Source: Pseudomonas graminis (GTDB taxonomy: Bacteria; Pseudomonadota; Gammaproteobacteria; Pseudomonadales; Pseudomonadaceae). Taken from it: DNA of 64,000 bases. Below are positions 47,232 to 57,241 of the stretch, in pieces (position 1 is the stretch's first letter; each line of letters begins with the position of its first letter). The stretch is taken from contig NZ_MTSB01000005.1 of the NCBI RefSeq assembly GCF_002093745.1, forward strand, positions 248,001 through 312,000. The letters run 5' to 3'. The notes beneath the pieces were generated by a model. That model searched no databases and was not told the origin of the DNA. It saw only the letters and a program-made list of their open reading frames with translations. Position numbers and translations under genes: made by a program.

Positions 47232-49299
47232 GCAACTGGAGAGGCTTGCGACCGAGGCCGGTTTGTCGGTGCATTGGGTGGACGCCAACGCTCGTCCACA
47301 GACCGTCAGCCCTGACGTGCTGCGCAAAGTGCTTGATGCGCTGGGCTATCCGGCTGAAAGTGGCGAGGCCATTGACGCCAGCCTGCAACGTTTGCAAAAC
47401 GCCAGTCATGGCACCAGTGCCCCGCCACTGCTGACGGTGGACCAGGACAGCAACCTGAATCTGTCGGAATGGTTTGCACCGGAAACGCCTTTCACCCTGC
47501 ACCTTGAAGACGGCTCTTCACTGGACGCAAAACTGACGGCAAATGGCGAGTTGCCTGCGCTTGCGCCTCCGGGCTATCAACAGCTGGACATTGCCGGACA
47601 GCACCTGACCATCGCCGTCGCACCGAAAACCTGCTTCAGCATGGCCATGGCCACCCAGGCAGCGACGCCGCGCGGCTGGGGCCTGACGGCTCAGTTGTAC
47701 AGCCTGCGCCGCGACGGCGACGGTGGTTTCGGTGACACCGAAGCGCTGGAAACGCTTGTGCGCTCTGCCGGCGAGCGCGGTGCTGACGCGCTGGGCATCA
47801 GCCCGATCCATGCGATGTTCGCCAATGATCCGCACCGCTACAGCCCGTATTCACCGTCCAGCCGGTTGTTCCTCAACAGCCTGTACGCCTCCCCTGGCGC
47901 CATTCTCGGCGAACGGGCCTGGCGCCAGGCTATCGAGGACGCGGGGGTTGGCGAAGAGATAAAGCGTCTGGAGTCAGTGCCGCTGATCGAATGGCCAGCC
48001 GCAGCCGAGGCCAAATGGAAAGCGCTTCACGCGCTGTATGAAGTGTTCAGTGCCAGTGCTCACCCCTTGCACGAAGACTTCAACAGCTTCCGCCACAGCG
48101 GCGGCGAAGCGCTGGAAAATCACTGCCGCTTCGAGGCGCTGCGTGCGGAGTCCGCGACGCTGGCGATCAGCGACAACTGGCATGAATGGCCGGAGCATTT
48201 CAAGGACCCGCGCAGTAACGCTGTGGCCGATTTTGCCAAAGCGCACGGCGAACAGATCAGCTTTCACGCATTCGCCCAGTGGCTGATTGCACGAGGCCTG
48301 GAGCGCGCGCAGGTGGCTGCGCGCAGCAGCGGAATGCGCATCGGCCTGATCGCCGATCTGGCAGTGGGTGCCGACGGTGCCGGGAGCCAGGCCTGGAGTC
48401 GTCAGGACGAATTGCTGTCGGCCCTGACGGTCGGCGCCCCACCCGATATCCTCAACCGCGCCGGACAAAGCTGGGGAATCTCTGCCTTCTCGCCTGATGG
48501 ACTCAAGCGCAATGGTTTCCGGGCATTCATCGAGATGCTGCGTGCCAATTTCGCTCATGCCGGCGGCTTGCGTATCGACCACGTGATGGGCCTGCAACGT
48601 CTGTGGGTCATCCCGCAGGGTTCGCCTCCCAGCGAAGGCGCTTACCTGAATTTCCCACTGGACGACATGCTCCGTCTGCTGAGCCTCGAATCGTGGCGGC
48701 ACAAGGCAATTGTGCTGGGTGAAGACTTGGGCACGGTGCCTGAAGGCCTCAGTGAAAAACTCAGCGCACGGGCCATTCTGGGCATGCGCGTGCTGTTGTT
48801 CGAACAAAACAACGGCCAGTTCAAACCGGTTCTCGACTGGTCCGATCAGGCGCTTGCCACCACCAGTACGCATGACCTGCCGACGCTGGCGGGCTGGCTC
48901 AGCGAGTTGGACATCGAATGGAATGCCCGACTGGGCCACATTGATGAACAGCACGAGTCGCAATGGCGTGAAGAGCGCCTGCGCGAATCCCAGAGCCTGC
49001 GCCGCGCGTTGAGCCAGAACTCCGACAGCCTGCCAGCGGACAGCGAAGCGCCGGATCAGATCATTGATGCGAGCATTCGCTACATTGGTCATACCCGCGC
49101 GCCTTTGGTATTGCTGCCGATGGAAGATGCGCTGGGCGTCGAAGAACAGGCCAATCTGCCTGGCACCATCGACAGCCACCCTAACTGGCGCAGGCGCCTT
49201 CCCGGCCATGCGGCCTCTTTGCTCGATAACCCGAATGCTGCTCGACGACTGGAATTGCTGTCCCAATCCCGGCTGCAAGCTGCGGAGCGTGACCAATGA
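47221..49299 (+). CDS. malQ: 4-alpha-glucanotransferase
   Basis: 692 residues, GH77, normal MalQ length. Landmarks are SPSSRLFLNSLYASP in the first barrel half, nucleophile Asp in LRIDHVMGLQRLW, acid/base Glu in VLGEDLGTVPEGL and TTSTHDLPTLAGWL. It moves glucan chains between molecules, recycling short maltodextrins into substrates long enough for TreY. ATG at 47221 with GGAGGAACAGG upstream; overlaps treZ and then treY (4 bp), so the three enzymes are translationally coupled. Confidence 0.92.
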   Translation: MNNEQLERLATEAGLSVHWVDANARPQTVSPDVLRKVLDALGYPAESGEAIDASLQRLQNASHGTSAPPLLTVDQDSNLNLSEWFAPETPFTLHLEDGSSLDAKLTANGELPALAPPGYQQLDIAGQHLTIAVAPKTCFSMAMATQAATPRGWGLTAQLYSLRRDGDGGFGDTEALETLVRSAGERGADALGISPIHAMFANDPHRYSPYSPSSRLFLNSLYASPGAILGERAWRQAIEDAGVGEEIKRLESVPLIEWPAAAEAKWKALHALYEVFSASAHPLHEDFNSFRHSGGEALENHCRFEALRAESATLAISDNWHEWPEHFKDPRSNAVADFAKAHGEQISFHAFAQWLIARGLERAQVAARSSGMRIGLIADLAVGADGAGSQAWSRQDELLSALTVGAPPDILNRAGQSWGISAFSPDGLKRNGFRAFIEMLRANFAHAGGLRIDHVMGLQRLWVIPQGSPPSEGAYLNFPLDDMLRLLSLESWRHKAIVLGEDLGTVPEGLSEKLSARAILGMRVLLFEQNNGQFKPVLDWSDQALATTSTHDLPTLAGWLSELDIEWNARLGHIDEQHESQWREERLRESQSLRRALSQNSDSLPADSEAPDQIIDASIRYIGHTRAPLVLLPMEDALGVEEQANLPGTIDSHPNWRRRLPGHAASLLDNPNAARRLELLSQSRLQAAERDQ

Positions 49300-52079
49300 A
49301 TCGTCCACTACAGCCTTTGCGCGCGACCCAGCGTCTGCAATTTCACAAGGATTTCACCCTGGATGATGCGGTGCCGTTGGTGCCGTATTTCGCCAGTCTC
49401 GGTATCAGCCATATTTATGCGTCGCCGTTGCTCAAGGCACGTGCCGGCTCGATGCACGGCTATGACGTTGTCGACCCGACGGTGATCAACCCGGAACTGG
49501 GCGGCGAACCCGCCCTGTTGCGCCTGGTCGCGACCCTGCGTACACACGGCATGGGGCTGATCCTCGACATCGTCTCCAACCACATGGCCGTTGGCGGTGC
49601 CGACAACCCGTGGTGGCTGGACCTGCTGGAGTGGGGACGTCGCAGCCCGTACGCAGACTTCTTCGACATCCAGTGGAATTCGCCGGACCCATTGCTGGAA
49701 GGACAATTGCTGCTGCCGTTTCTGAGCAGTGACTACGGCACGGTGCTGCAGGCCGGAGAAATTCCGCTGCGCTTCAACGCCGAGCAGGGCTCGTTTTATA
49801 TCGAGCACTATCAGCACCATTTCCCGGTCTGCCCGTTGACCTACGATGCGTTGCTTGAGGCGGTGGACCACCCGCAACTGAAGGAAATGAACCAGCGTTT
49901 CACTGCACTGGCTCAATACCCACAAGCCTATGAACGCGCGCGCCAAGCCAAAGCCGAATTGGCCGAACTGGCAAATGACCCGCAGATACTCAAAGCCATC
50001 GAGCACATCCTTGCGCGGTTTGACTCCAGCCAGCCTGAGGGCTTCCAGCGTCTGCATCAATTGCTGGAGCGTCAGCATTACCGCCTCGCCAGCTGGCGCA
50101 CCGCCGGTGACGACATCAACTGGCGGCGCTTTTTCGACATCAATGAATTGGGCGGACTGCGCGTAGAGCGCCCGCAAGTATTCGAAGCCACCCACGGCAA
50201 GATCTTTCAACTGGTCGCCGACGGCCTGGTCGATGGGCTGCGTATCGACCACATCGACGGGCTGGCCAACCCGCGCGGCTATGGCCGCAAGCTGCACCGC
50301 CGGGTCAAGAGCCTGTTGAAGCAACGCCCTGCCGAAGCGCAGATCGAGCACTTGCCGATCTTCGTCGAAAAAATCCTCGGGCCTGACGAACCGCTGCGCG
50401 AAGACTGGAGCGTCGACGGCACGACCGGTTACGAGTTCATGAATCAAGTCTCGCTGCTGCAACACGACCCCAAGGGCAAAGAGCCACTGGGCGAGCTGTG
50501 GAGTCGTCTGTCCGAACGCACCGCCGACTTTGATCAGGAAGTACTGGTTGCCCGGGATCTGGTGCTGCATGGCACGCTGGCAGGCGACTTCGAGAACGTT
50601 GCGCAATCCCTGCTGCAGGTCGCACGCAGCGACCTGATGAGCCGAGACCTGACACTGGGTGCGATTCGCCGCGCCTTGCTGGCGCTGGTGGTGAACTTCC
50701 CGATCTATCGCACCTACATATCGGTGTGCGGCCGCTCTGAACAAGATGACCACTACTTCCAGCAAGCAATGGAAGGTGCTCGCACTACCCTGAATGAAGG
50801 CGACTGGCCGGTGCTCGATTATCTGGCACGCTGGCTGGGTGGAGAGTCGTGGCGCAAACTGCCGCGCGGTCATCTGCGCAAGCTGTACAAGAACGCCTGC
50901 GTGCGGTTCCAGCAACTGACCTCGCCTGTCGCGGCCAAGTCGGTTGAAGACACCTCGTTCTACCGTTCTGCGGTGCTGCTGTCGCGTAACGATGTCGGCT
51001 TCCATCCGCAGCATTTCAGCGCGCCGGTTGATGAGTTTCATAACGTCTGTCTGGAGCGCCTGGAAAAATTCCCCGACAACCTGCTGACCACAGCGACCCA
51101 CGACCATAAACGCGGTGAGGACACTCGCACCCGCCTTGCGGTGCTGAGCGAGTGCGCTCCGTGGTATGCCGAACAGGTCGAGCGCTGGAGACAACTGGCC
51201 GTGCCGCTCAAGGGTGATGAACCCTCGATCAGCGCAGGCGACGAACTCATGCTCTACCAGGCGCTTCTGGGCAGCTGGCCATTGAATCTCGACGGCGAAG
51301 AAGCCCACGAAAGCTATGCAAAGCGCATGGTTCAGTGGCAGGAAAAAGCCCTGCGCGAAGCGAAACTGCACAGCAGCTGGAGCGCCCCGAACCAGGCTTA
51401 CGAAACAGCCTGCCGCGAGTTTTTGCAACGGCTGTTGCTTGCGCCTGAAGCGCTGGGGCTTCGTCAGTCGTTGAGTGCAACGGCCAACCGCATCGCCACC
51501 GCCGGTGCGCTCAATAGCCTGGCGCAAACCTTGCTACGCTTGACAGCACCGGGTGTCCCGGACTTGTATCAAGGCACCGAGTATTGGGATTTCAGCCTGG
51601 TCGATCCGGACAACCGGCGCCCGGTGGATTACGCGGCCCGGCAGGCATCGCTGGCAGACGAAGCCAGCGCAGCCGAGCTGTTGGAGCATTGGCAGGATGG
51701 CCGAATCAAACAGGCCTTGATCGCGAAGGTACTGAACCTGCGGGCCAGTCACCCGACGCTGTTCAGCAAGGGGCGTTACATCCCTCTTGAGATAAAGGGC
51801 AGCCACGCCGATCAGGTGATGGCGTTTGCCCGAGAGACGCAAGGAGTGCGCGCAATCATCGTAGTCCCACGCATAAGCAGTGAACTATTGGGTACTGCAC
51901 AAACTCCATTGATTAATGCTGCCAATTGGGGCGACACGCGGATTGTGGTGCCGTTTGCCGATTCCGGTACTCACTGGAAGGGGCTCTTTTCTGACGTTGT
52001 CGTGATGAATGATCGGGAAATACCGCTCACTGCGGCGCTGGAAAGTTTTTCCGTCAATTTGCTTATTCAAACTACGTAA
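49296..52079 (+). CDS. treY: Maltooligosyl trehalose synthase
   Basis: 927 residues, GH13. It starts ATQRLQFHKDFTLDDAVPLVPYFASLGISHIYASPLLKAR, then LILDIVSNHMA, the nucleophile region GLRIDHIDGLANPRGY, acid Glu in PIFVEKILG and TTATHDHKRGEDTRTR. It isomerises the reducing-end alpha-1,4 bond of a glucan to alpha,alpha-1,1, creating a trehalose terminus. ATGA overlap with malQ. Confidence 0.93.
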   Translation: MNRPLQPLRATQRLQFHKDFTLDDAVPLVPYFASLGISHIYASPLLKARAGSMHGYDVVDPTVINPELGGEPALLRLVATLRTHGMGLILDIVSNHMAVGGADNPWWLDLLEWGRRSPYADFFDIQWNSPDPLLEGQLLLPFLSSDYGTVLQAGEIPLRFNAEQGSFYIEHYQHHFPVCPLTYDALLEAVDHPQLKEMNQRFTALAQYPQAYERARQAKAELAELANDPQILKAIEHILARFDSSQPEGFQRLHQLLERQHYRLASWRTAGDDINWRRFFDINELGGLRVERPQVFEATHGKIFQLVADGLVDGLRIDHIDGLANPRGYGRKLHRRVKSLLKQRPAEAQIEHLPIFVEKILGPDEPLREDWSVDGTTGYEFMNQVSLLQHDPKGKEPLGELWSRLSERTADFDQEVLVARDLVLHGTLAGDFENVAQSLLQVARSDLMSRDLTLGAIRRALLALVVNFPIYRTYISVCGRSEQDDHYFQQAMEGARTTLNEGDWPVLDYLARWLGGESWRKLPRGHLRKLYKNACVRFQQLTSPVAAKSVEDTSFYRSAVLLSRNDVGFHPQHFSAPVDEFHNVCLERLEKFPDNLLTTATHDHKRGEDTRTRLAVLSECAPWYAEQVERWRQLAVPLKGDEPSISAGDELMLYQALLGSWPLNLDGEEAHESYAKRMVQWQEKALREAKLHSSWSAPNQAYETACREFLQRLLLAPEALGLRQSLSATANRIATAGALNSLAQTLLRLTAPGVPDLYQGTEYWDFSLVDPDNRRPVDYAARQASLADEASAAELLEHWQDGRIKQALIAKVLNLRASHPTLFSKGRYIPLEIKGSHADQVMAFARETQGVRAIIVVPRISSELLGTAQTPLINAANWGDTRIVVPFADSGTHWKGLFSDVVVMNDREIPLTAALESFSVNLLIQTT

Positions 52080-52096
52080 TAGCTGGGAGTCTCGAC

Positions 52097-52483
52097 ATGA
52101 GTGCAGACGAAAAAAGAATTCGCGATTTCGCCTATCAGATCTGGGAGTCGGAGGGTAAACCTTCCGGCCACGATGAGCGTCACTGGGAAATGGCGCGCAA
52201 GCTGGCGGAAGCGGAAGCACTGGCGCCTAACAAGTCCACCGTGCGCAAATCGAGCAAGCCCAAGTTGCCTGAAGTGGACAGCGCCAAGGCCCCTGCGAAG
52301 GGCGCTGCCAAGCCTGTGGCGAAGTCGGCACCTGCGGCCAAGCCCGCTGCAGCACCGAAAGCCAAGCCTGCTGCAAAGGCGGCTCCCAAGCCAGCACCGA
52401 AGCCTAAACCAACGCCCGGCGCTGCCTCTGACGCACCTGCCAAACCTGCTGCCAAGAAGCCACGCAAGCCGTCTGATTCTTGA
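52097..52483 (+). CDS. DUF2934 protein with Ala/Lys/Pro-rich tail
   Basis: 128 residues. Residues 1-45 match DUF2934 (RIRDFAYQIWESEGKPSGHDERHWEMA). From about 50 to the end the chain is almost only Ala, Lys and Pro (AAPKPAPKPKPTP), like the tail of histone H1 or bacterial AlgP-type proteins. Strongly basic and disordered, so nucleic-acid binding or a molecular crowding role is possible. Sits 17 bp after treY and before glgX, inside the trehalose operon. Function unknown. Confidence 0.75.
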   Translation: MSADEKRIRDFAYQIWESEGKPSGHDERHWEMARKLAEAEALAPNKSTVRKSSKPKLPEVDSAKAPAKGAAKPVAKSAPAAKPAAAPKAKPAAKAAPKPAPKPKPTPGAASDAPAKPAAKKPRKPSDS

Positions 52484-52641
52484 AACTCTTCTGGCCGCTC
52501 GCCAGTCCATTGCAGCAGGCCTCACTCTGATCAGAGATGAGGCCCGCTGCAACTCCACTCGTTATCTTCAGTGTTGGAGCCTCTACGGCTTCGATAGCGG
52601 TCTCGGCTGCAGAGAAAATCATTCGACGTCAGGAAGTCACC

Positions 52642-54825
52642 ATGAATACGAAGTCCACTACCGCGGCAGATGAAAGCTCCGCTGCGCATGACAATCCTGC
52701 CAGTACACCGACGCGCATTCGTGAAGGGCTCCCCTTCCCCCTGGGTGCGAGCTGGGACGGTCTGGGCGTCAACTTTGCCTTGTTCTCCGCGAACGCCACC
52801 AAGGTCGAACTATGCCTGTTCGATTCGACCGGTGAGGTCGAACTCGAGCGCATCGAGCTTCCGGAGTACACCGACGAGATCTACCACGGCTATCTGCCCG
52901 ATGCCCATCCAGGCCTGATCTATGGCTATCGCGTGTACGGTCCGTATGATCCGGAGAACGGCCATCGCTTCAACCACCACAAATTGCTGATCGACCCGTA
53001 CGCCAAGCAACTGGTGGGCGAACTGAAATGGTCGGAAGCCCTGTTTGGTTACACCATTGGCCATGAGAAAGGCGATTTGAGCTTCGACGAACGCGACAGC
53101 GCGCCGTTCGTGCCGAAAAGCAAGGTCATCGACGAGGCGTATACCTGGGGCCGCGATCAGCGCGTCGGAACGCCTTGGGACAAGACCATTTTCTACGAGA
53201 CCCATGTGCGCGGCATCACCATGCGCCATCCTGAGGTTGCTGAAGAACTGCGTGGCACGTTCGCCGGTCTGGGGTCGGCACCTGTCGTCGAACACATCCG
53301 CAAACTGGGCGTGACGTCCGTCGAACTGCTGCCGATCCATGCGTTTGTCAACGATCAGCATCTGTTGCAAAAAGGCATGACCAACTATTGGGGCTATAAC
53401 AGCATTGCGTTCTTCGCCCCGGACCCGCGTTATCTGGCGAGCGGCAAGATTGCCGAATTCAAGGAAATGGTTGCGCACCTGCACCATGCCGGGCTGGAGG
53501 TCATTCTCGATGTGGTCTACAACCACACCGCCGAAGGCAACGAGCTGGGCCCTACCCTGTCCATGCGCGGTATCGACAACGCCTCGTATTACAGGCTGAC
53601 GCCGGAAAACAAACGCTTTTACATCAACGACTCCGGCACAGGTAACACCCTGGACCTGAGCCACCCTTGCGTGCTGCAGATGGTGACCGACTCGCTGCGT
53701 TACTGGGCGTCGGAGATGCACGTTGACGGCTTCCGTTTTGACCTGGCGACCATTCTTGGCCGCTACCACGATGGTTTCGACGAGCGCCACAGCTTTCTGG
53801 TCGCCTGTCGTCAGGACCCTGTCCTGCGTCAGGTCAAACTGGTTGCCGAGCCTTGGGATTGCGGTCCGGGCGGCTATCAGGTCGGTGGGTTCCCGCCGGG
53901 CTGGATGGAGTGGAACGACAAATTCCGCGACACCGTGCGTGCATTCTGGAAAGGTGACGAAGGCCAGTTGGCCGATTTCGCTGCACGCATGACGGCCTCC
54001 GGCAACATGTTCAACCAGCGCGGTCGTCGCCCTCAGGCTTCCGTGAACTTCATCACCGCTCACGATGGCTTCACGCTGCACGACCTGGTGTCGTACAACG
54101 ACAAGCACAACGAAGCGAACGACGAAAACAATCAGGACGGCAGCAACAACAACCTGTCCTGGAACCACGGTGTTGAAGGTCCTACTGAAGACCCGGAAAT
54201 CAATAACCTGCGTTTGCGTCAGATGCGTAACTTCTTTGCCACCTTGCTGCTGGCACAAGGCACGCCGATGATCGTTGCCGGTGACGAGTTCGCCCGTACC
54301 CAGCATGGCAATAACAACGCCTACTGTCAGGACAGCGAGATTGGCTGGATCAACTGGGATCTGGACGAAGACGGCGAGGCGCTGCTCAAGTTCGTGACCC
54401 GTGTGATCAAGCTGCGTCAGACCTACCCGATCCTGCGTCGCAGTCGCTTCCTGGTGGGCGATTACAACGAACAAATCGGTGTGAAAGACGTCACTTGGCT
54501 TGCGCCGAATGGCGAAGAGATGAGTGTCGAGCAATGGCACGATGCCAACGGCCGCTGCCTGGGCATGTTGATGGACGGCCGCGCACAGGAAACCGGTATT
54601 CGTCGCCCTGGCGCCGACGCCACGTTGCTGCTGGTGGTCAACGCCCATCACGACGGCGTCAACTTCACACTGCCGGAAGTGCCAGAAGGTACGCATTACG
54701 AGTGCCTGATCGACACCAATCAGGATGACGCGCGCAACAAGGAGCAGTTTGCGTTCGGCTCGGACTACACCGTGACGCCGCGTTCTCTGCTGCTGTTTGA
54801 ACTGAAGCGTGAAGATCAGCAATGA
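52642..54825 (+). CDS. glgX: Glycogen debranching enzyme (isoamylase type)
   Basis: 727 residues, GH13_11. CBM48 domain with PFPLGASWDGLGVNFALFSANATKVELCLFD at the N-terminus. The barrel has IFYETHVRGITMRHPEV, nucleophile Asp in VDGFRFDLATILGR, acid Glu in LVAEPWDCGPGGYQVG and FITAHDGFTLHDLVSYNDKHNEAN. It cuts alpha-1,6 branches and supplies linear chains to TreY; in trehalose operons the same enzyme is called TreX. ATG at 52642 with AGGAAG upstream. The stop overlaps the next gene by four bases. Confidence 0.93.
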   Translation: MNTKSTTAADESSAAHDNPASTPTRIREGLPFPLGASWDGLGVNFALFSANATKVELCLFDSTGEVELERIELPEYTDEIYHGYLPDAHPGLIYGYRVYGPYDPENGHRFNHHKLLIDPYAKQLVGELKWSEALFGYTIGHEKGDLSFDERDSAPFVPKSKVIDEAYTWGRDQRVGTPWDKTIFYETHVRGITMRHPEVAEELRGTFAGLGSAPVVEHIRKLGVTSVELLPIHAFVNDQHLLQKGMTNYWGYNSIAFFAPDPRYLASGKIAEFKEMVAHLHHAGLEVILDVVYNHTAEGNELGPTLSMRGIDNASYYRLTPENKRFYINDSGTGNTLDLSHPCVLQMVTDSLRYWASEMHVDGFRFDLATILGRYHDGFDERHSFLVACRQDPVLRQVKLVAEPWDCGPGGYQVGGFPPGWMEWNDKFRDTVRAFWKGDEGQLADFAARMTASGNMFNQRGRRPQASVNFITAHDGFTLHDLVSYNDKHNEANDENNQDGSNNNLSWNHGVEGPTEDPEINNLRLRQMRNFFATLLLAQGTPMIVAGDEFARTQHGNNNAYCQDSEIGWINWDLDEDGEALLKFVTRVIKLRQTYPILRRSRFLVGDYNEQIGVKDVTWLAPNGEEMSVEQWHDANGRCLGMLMDGRAQETGIRRPGADATLLLVVNAHHDGVNFTLPEVPEGTHYECLIDTNQDDARNKEQFAFGSDYTVTPRSLLLFELKREDQQ

Positions 54826-55835
54826 CCGATGCCTTGAGTGAGTTTCTCGACTGGCGCAAGCATGGCTATGCCGATGCGCGTGCGCTGGGCGAGTGCTTGC
54901 AGGCATTGGTCAGAGAAGGTCTGGATCAGCTTCCCCTGCCCGCCGGTGGTCAGACACTTGAGCGCTGGCAGGCGCTGGCCTGCGTGGCAGGCCACGACCT
55001 GGGGTTGTGCAAGTTGTACGAGGGGCACACAGACGCCTTGGCTATCATGGCGGAACTGGGTGCCCCGCCCCCCGAACAATTCAGCACCTGGGGCATGTGG
55101 GCGGCAGAGCCACCGCAGGCACGGGTGAGTATCAGCGGCTCCGGCGATTCGCTTCGTCTGGATGGCCGTAAAGCATGGTGCTCAGGTGCAACTGCACTGA
55201 GCCATGCATTGATCACCGCATGGGACCCGGAAAATCGCCAGCGACTGGTCGCCGTGCCACTTGACCAGCCAGGCGTCCACTTGACCGGCGATGGCTGGCG
55301 TGCGGTAGGCATGGGTGCAACCGGCAGTGTCGAAGTGGTATTCGAACACGCCAGTGGCCAATGGGTCGGTGCGCCGGGCAGCTACGTGGGTCGTCCCGGC
55401 TTCTGGCACGGCGGCATCGGCATTGCCGCGTGCTGGTACGGTGCTTCTCGCTCGATTGCCCAGCGCCTGCTTTCACAGGTCAGCAAGCGCGAAGATCCCC
55501 ATGCGTTGGCGCATCTGGGGGCGGTGGATGTAGCCCTGGCTGCCGCAATCGACGTGCTGCGCGCCGCAGCTCTTCATCTGGATCAAGCCCCCGCTGAAAA
55601 CGCTGAAGTGCTCGCCCGACGCTGCCGTGCCTATGTCGAACAGGCCGCCGATCTGGTGATTCGTCATGTAGGCCGCGCCGTGGGCGCAGGGCCTTACTGC
55701 AAGGACGCCCATTTCGCCCGGCTGATCACCGATCTGCCGGTCTTCCTGCGTCAGAGCCATGCCGAGCAGGACCTGGCGGCGCTGGGCCGGTTGACCGGCA
55801 CCCGGCTCCCTGTGGCGCAGACGTGGTCATTGTGA
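54822..55835 (+). CDS. Acyl-CoA dehydrogenase-like protein
   Basis: 337 residues, shorter than the 380-residue family norm. The middle carries the FAD-site beta-domain pattern (WGMWAAEP...VSISGSGDSLRLDGRKAWCSGA) and the C-terminal helical bundle has RCRAYVEQAADLVIRHVGRAVGAGPYCKDAHFARLITDLPVFLRQSHAEQD. The N-terminal helical domain is reduced. I cannot identify the usual catalytic Glu with confidence. ATGA overlap with glgX and a 12-bp gap to the PIG-L gene place it as the first member of a cassette of unknown product. It may reduce or oxidise a carrier-bound substrate. Confidence 0.75.
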   Translation: MTDALSEFLDWRKHGYADARALGECLQALVREGLDQLPLPAGGQTLERWQALACVAGHDLGLCKLYEGHTDALAIMAELGAPPPEQFSTWGMWAAEPPQARVSISGSGDSLRLDGRKAWCSGATALSHALITAWDPENRQRLVAVPLDQPGVHLTGDGWRAVGMGATGSVEVVFEHASGQWVGAPGSYVGRPGFWHGGIGIAACWYGASRSIAQRLLSQVSKREDPHALAHLGAVDVALAAAIDVLRAAALHLDQAPAENAEVLARRCRAYVEQAADLVIRHVGRAVGAGPYCKDAHFARLITDLPVFLRQSHAEQDLAALGRLTGTRLPVAQTWSL

Positions 55836-55847
55836 GGGCGCAGTCTG

Positions 55848-56621
55848 ATGAGTGAAGCGTTTGTTGTCAGCGATGATGCGTCAGGTCAGGGCACGTCGCT
55901 CGCCGCCTGGAATACGTCTGGGAAATTGCGCGAACTGGCAGTCATCACTGCCGACCTGTTGGTGCCGCCCAATTGCCGGGCCGTGATCATAGCGCCGCAC
56001 CCGGACGATGAGGTGTTGGGCTGCGGCGGACTGCTAAGCCAGCTCGCGCAACTGGAACGCAAGCTGCTGCTGATTGCAGTCACTGACGGCACCGCCAGCC
56101 ACCCCGGCTCCAGGCTGTGGCCTGTCGAGCGACTGGCGGAAGTACGGCCCCGGGAAAGCGTCGAAGCGCTGAACCGTCTCGAGGTACCCGTTGACCAGCT
56201 TGACTGGGCGCGCGGCGGCTTGCAGGACGGCGCGGTGGCTGATCAGGAGGATCGACTGGTGGCGTTTCTCGAGCAGCATCTGGGGCCGACAGACGTGGTC
56301 TTCGCCACGTGGTCGGGTGATGGCCACAGCGACCATGAAGCCGTCGGCCGCGCCAGCGCAAGGGCCTGTTTGACCACCGGTGCGCAGCTGCATGAATTCC
56401 CTGTCTGGGCCTGGCACTGGGCCGACCCCGAAGATGAACGCTTGCCATGGGACCGCGCGCGCAAGCTTTTGCTGGACCCTATGACCCTGGCACGCAAACG
56501 CCACGCCGCTCAGGCGTTCGTCAGTCAGTTGCAGGGCGACCCCGGCATCGGTCTGTCGCCAGTGCTGCCCACGACCGTTCTTGAGCGGTTGCTGCAACCC
56601 TTTGAAGTGGTGTTCACATGA
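55848..56621 (+). CDS. PIG-L family deacetylase
   Basis: 257 residues. The zinc motif HPDDE is at 51-55 (IIAPHPDDEVLGCGGLL), with a later His in GDGHSDHEAVGRA and VTDGTASHPGS between. The family removes N-acetyl groups from GlcNAc-containing molecules (GPI precursors, GlcNAc-inositol in MshB, BshB). A single soluble domain without a signal peptide; it overlaps the methyltransferase gene by 4 bp. In some bacteria these two are one fused protein, which supports sequential action on one substrate. Confidence 0.85.
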   Translation: MSEAFVVSDDASGQGTSLAAWNTSGKLRELAVITADLLVPPNCRAVIIAPHPDDEVLGCGGLLSQLAQLERKLLLIAVTDGTASHPGSRLWPVERLAEVRPRESVEALNRLEVPVDQLDWARGGLQDGAVADQEDRLVAFLEQHLGPTDVVFATWSGDGHSDHEAVGRASARACLTTGAQLHEFPVWAWHWADPEDERLPWDRARKLLLDPMTLARKRHAAQAFVSQLQGDPGIGLSPVLPTTVLERLLQPFEVVFT

Positions 56622-57241
56622 GTGTCGCTGACAGTTACTTCGACGAGCTATTCCGCGACAACAATGACCCGTGGGCATTCAAACAACGCTGGTACGAGCG
56701 GCGCAAGCGCGCACTGACGCTGGCAGCCCTGCCCCGTGAGCATTACCACGCGATATTCGAACCCGGTTGCGCCAATGGCGAGCTCAGTGCAGACCTTGCC
56801 GAGCGTTGCGACATGCTGGTGTGTTGCGACACCTCAAGCAAGGCCGTGGACCTGGCGCGGCAGCGTCTGGCGGGCATGCCCCACGCGACGGTGGTGCAAG
56901 CACGCCTGCCGCAGCAATGGCCGCAGGGCCGGTTCGATCTGATCGTGTTCAGCGAACTGGGTTATTACCTGGACGCGGATGACCTGAATCGCCTGATCGA
57001 CCGAGCCCTGTCGGCCCTGTCGCCTGACGGCCAGCTGCTCGCCTGCCACTGGCGCCCTGATATAGACGGCTGCCCGCTCAACGCGCAGGCGGTTCACGAC
57101 ATCCTTGCCGAACGGCTATCCATGCACCGGCTTTTCAGTCATCACGAACAGGATTTTTTGCTGGACCTGTGGAGTCGTGATCAAACCTCCGTAGCAGAAC
57201 AGGAGTTCTCCGATGATCGGCATTCTGATCCCGGTGCATAA
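56618..57241 (+). CDS. SAM-dependent methyltransferase, NodS-like
   Basis: 207 residues. It opens with DPWAFKQRWYERRKRALTLAALP, the NodS-type lead, followed by the SAM-binding motif FEPGCANGELSADLA and acidic CCDTS; motif II is FDLIVFSELGYYLD. NodS methylates the free amine of deacetylated chito-oligosaccharides in rhizobia; a deacetylase encoded directly upstream gives a parallel logic here. It overlaps the glycosyltransferase gene by 29 bp. Substrate unknown. Confidence 0.85.
   Translation: MSVADSYFDELFRDNNDPWAFKQRWYERRKRALTLAALPREHYHAIFEPGCANGELSADLAERCDMLVCCDTSSKAVDLARQRLAGMPHATVVQARLPQQWPQGRFDLIVFSELGYYLDADDLNRLIDRALSALSPDGQLLACHWRPDIDGCPLNAQAVHDILAERLSMHRLFSHHEQDFLLDLWSRDQTSVAEQEFSDDRHSDPGA

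Noticed and set aside
49308..54906. Very long minus-strand frames (739 and 698 codons) antisense to treY and glgX
   Set aside because: Shadows of strongly biased genes; their products are Gln/Arg/His-rich and lack any domain, whereas the plus-strand frames show full GH13 motifs.
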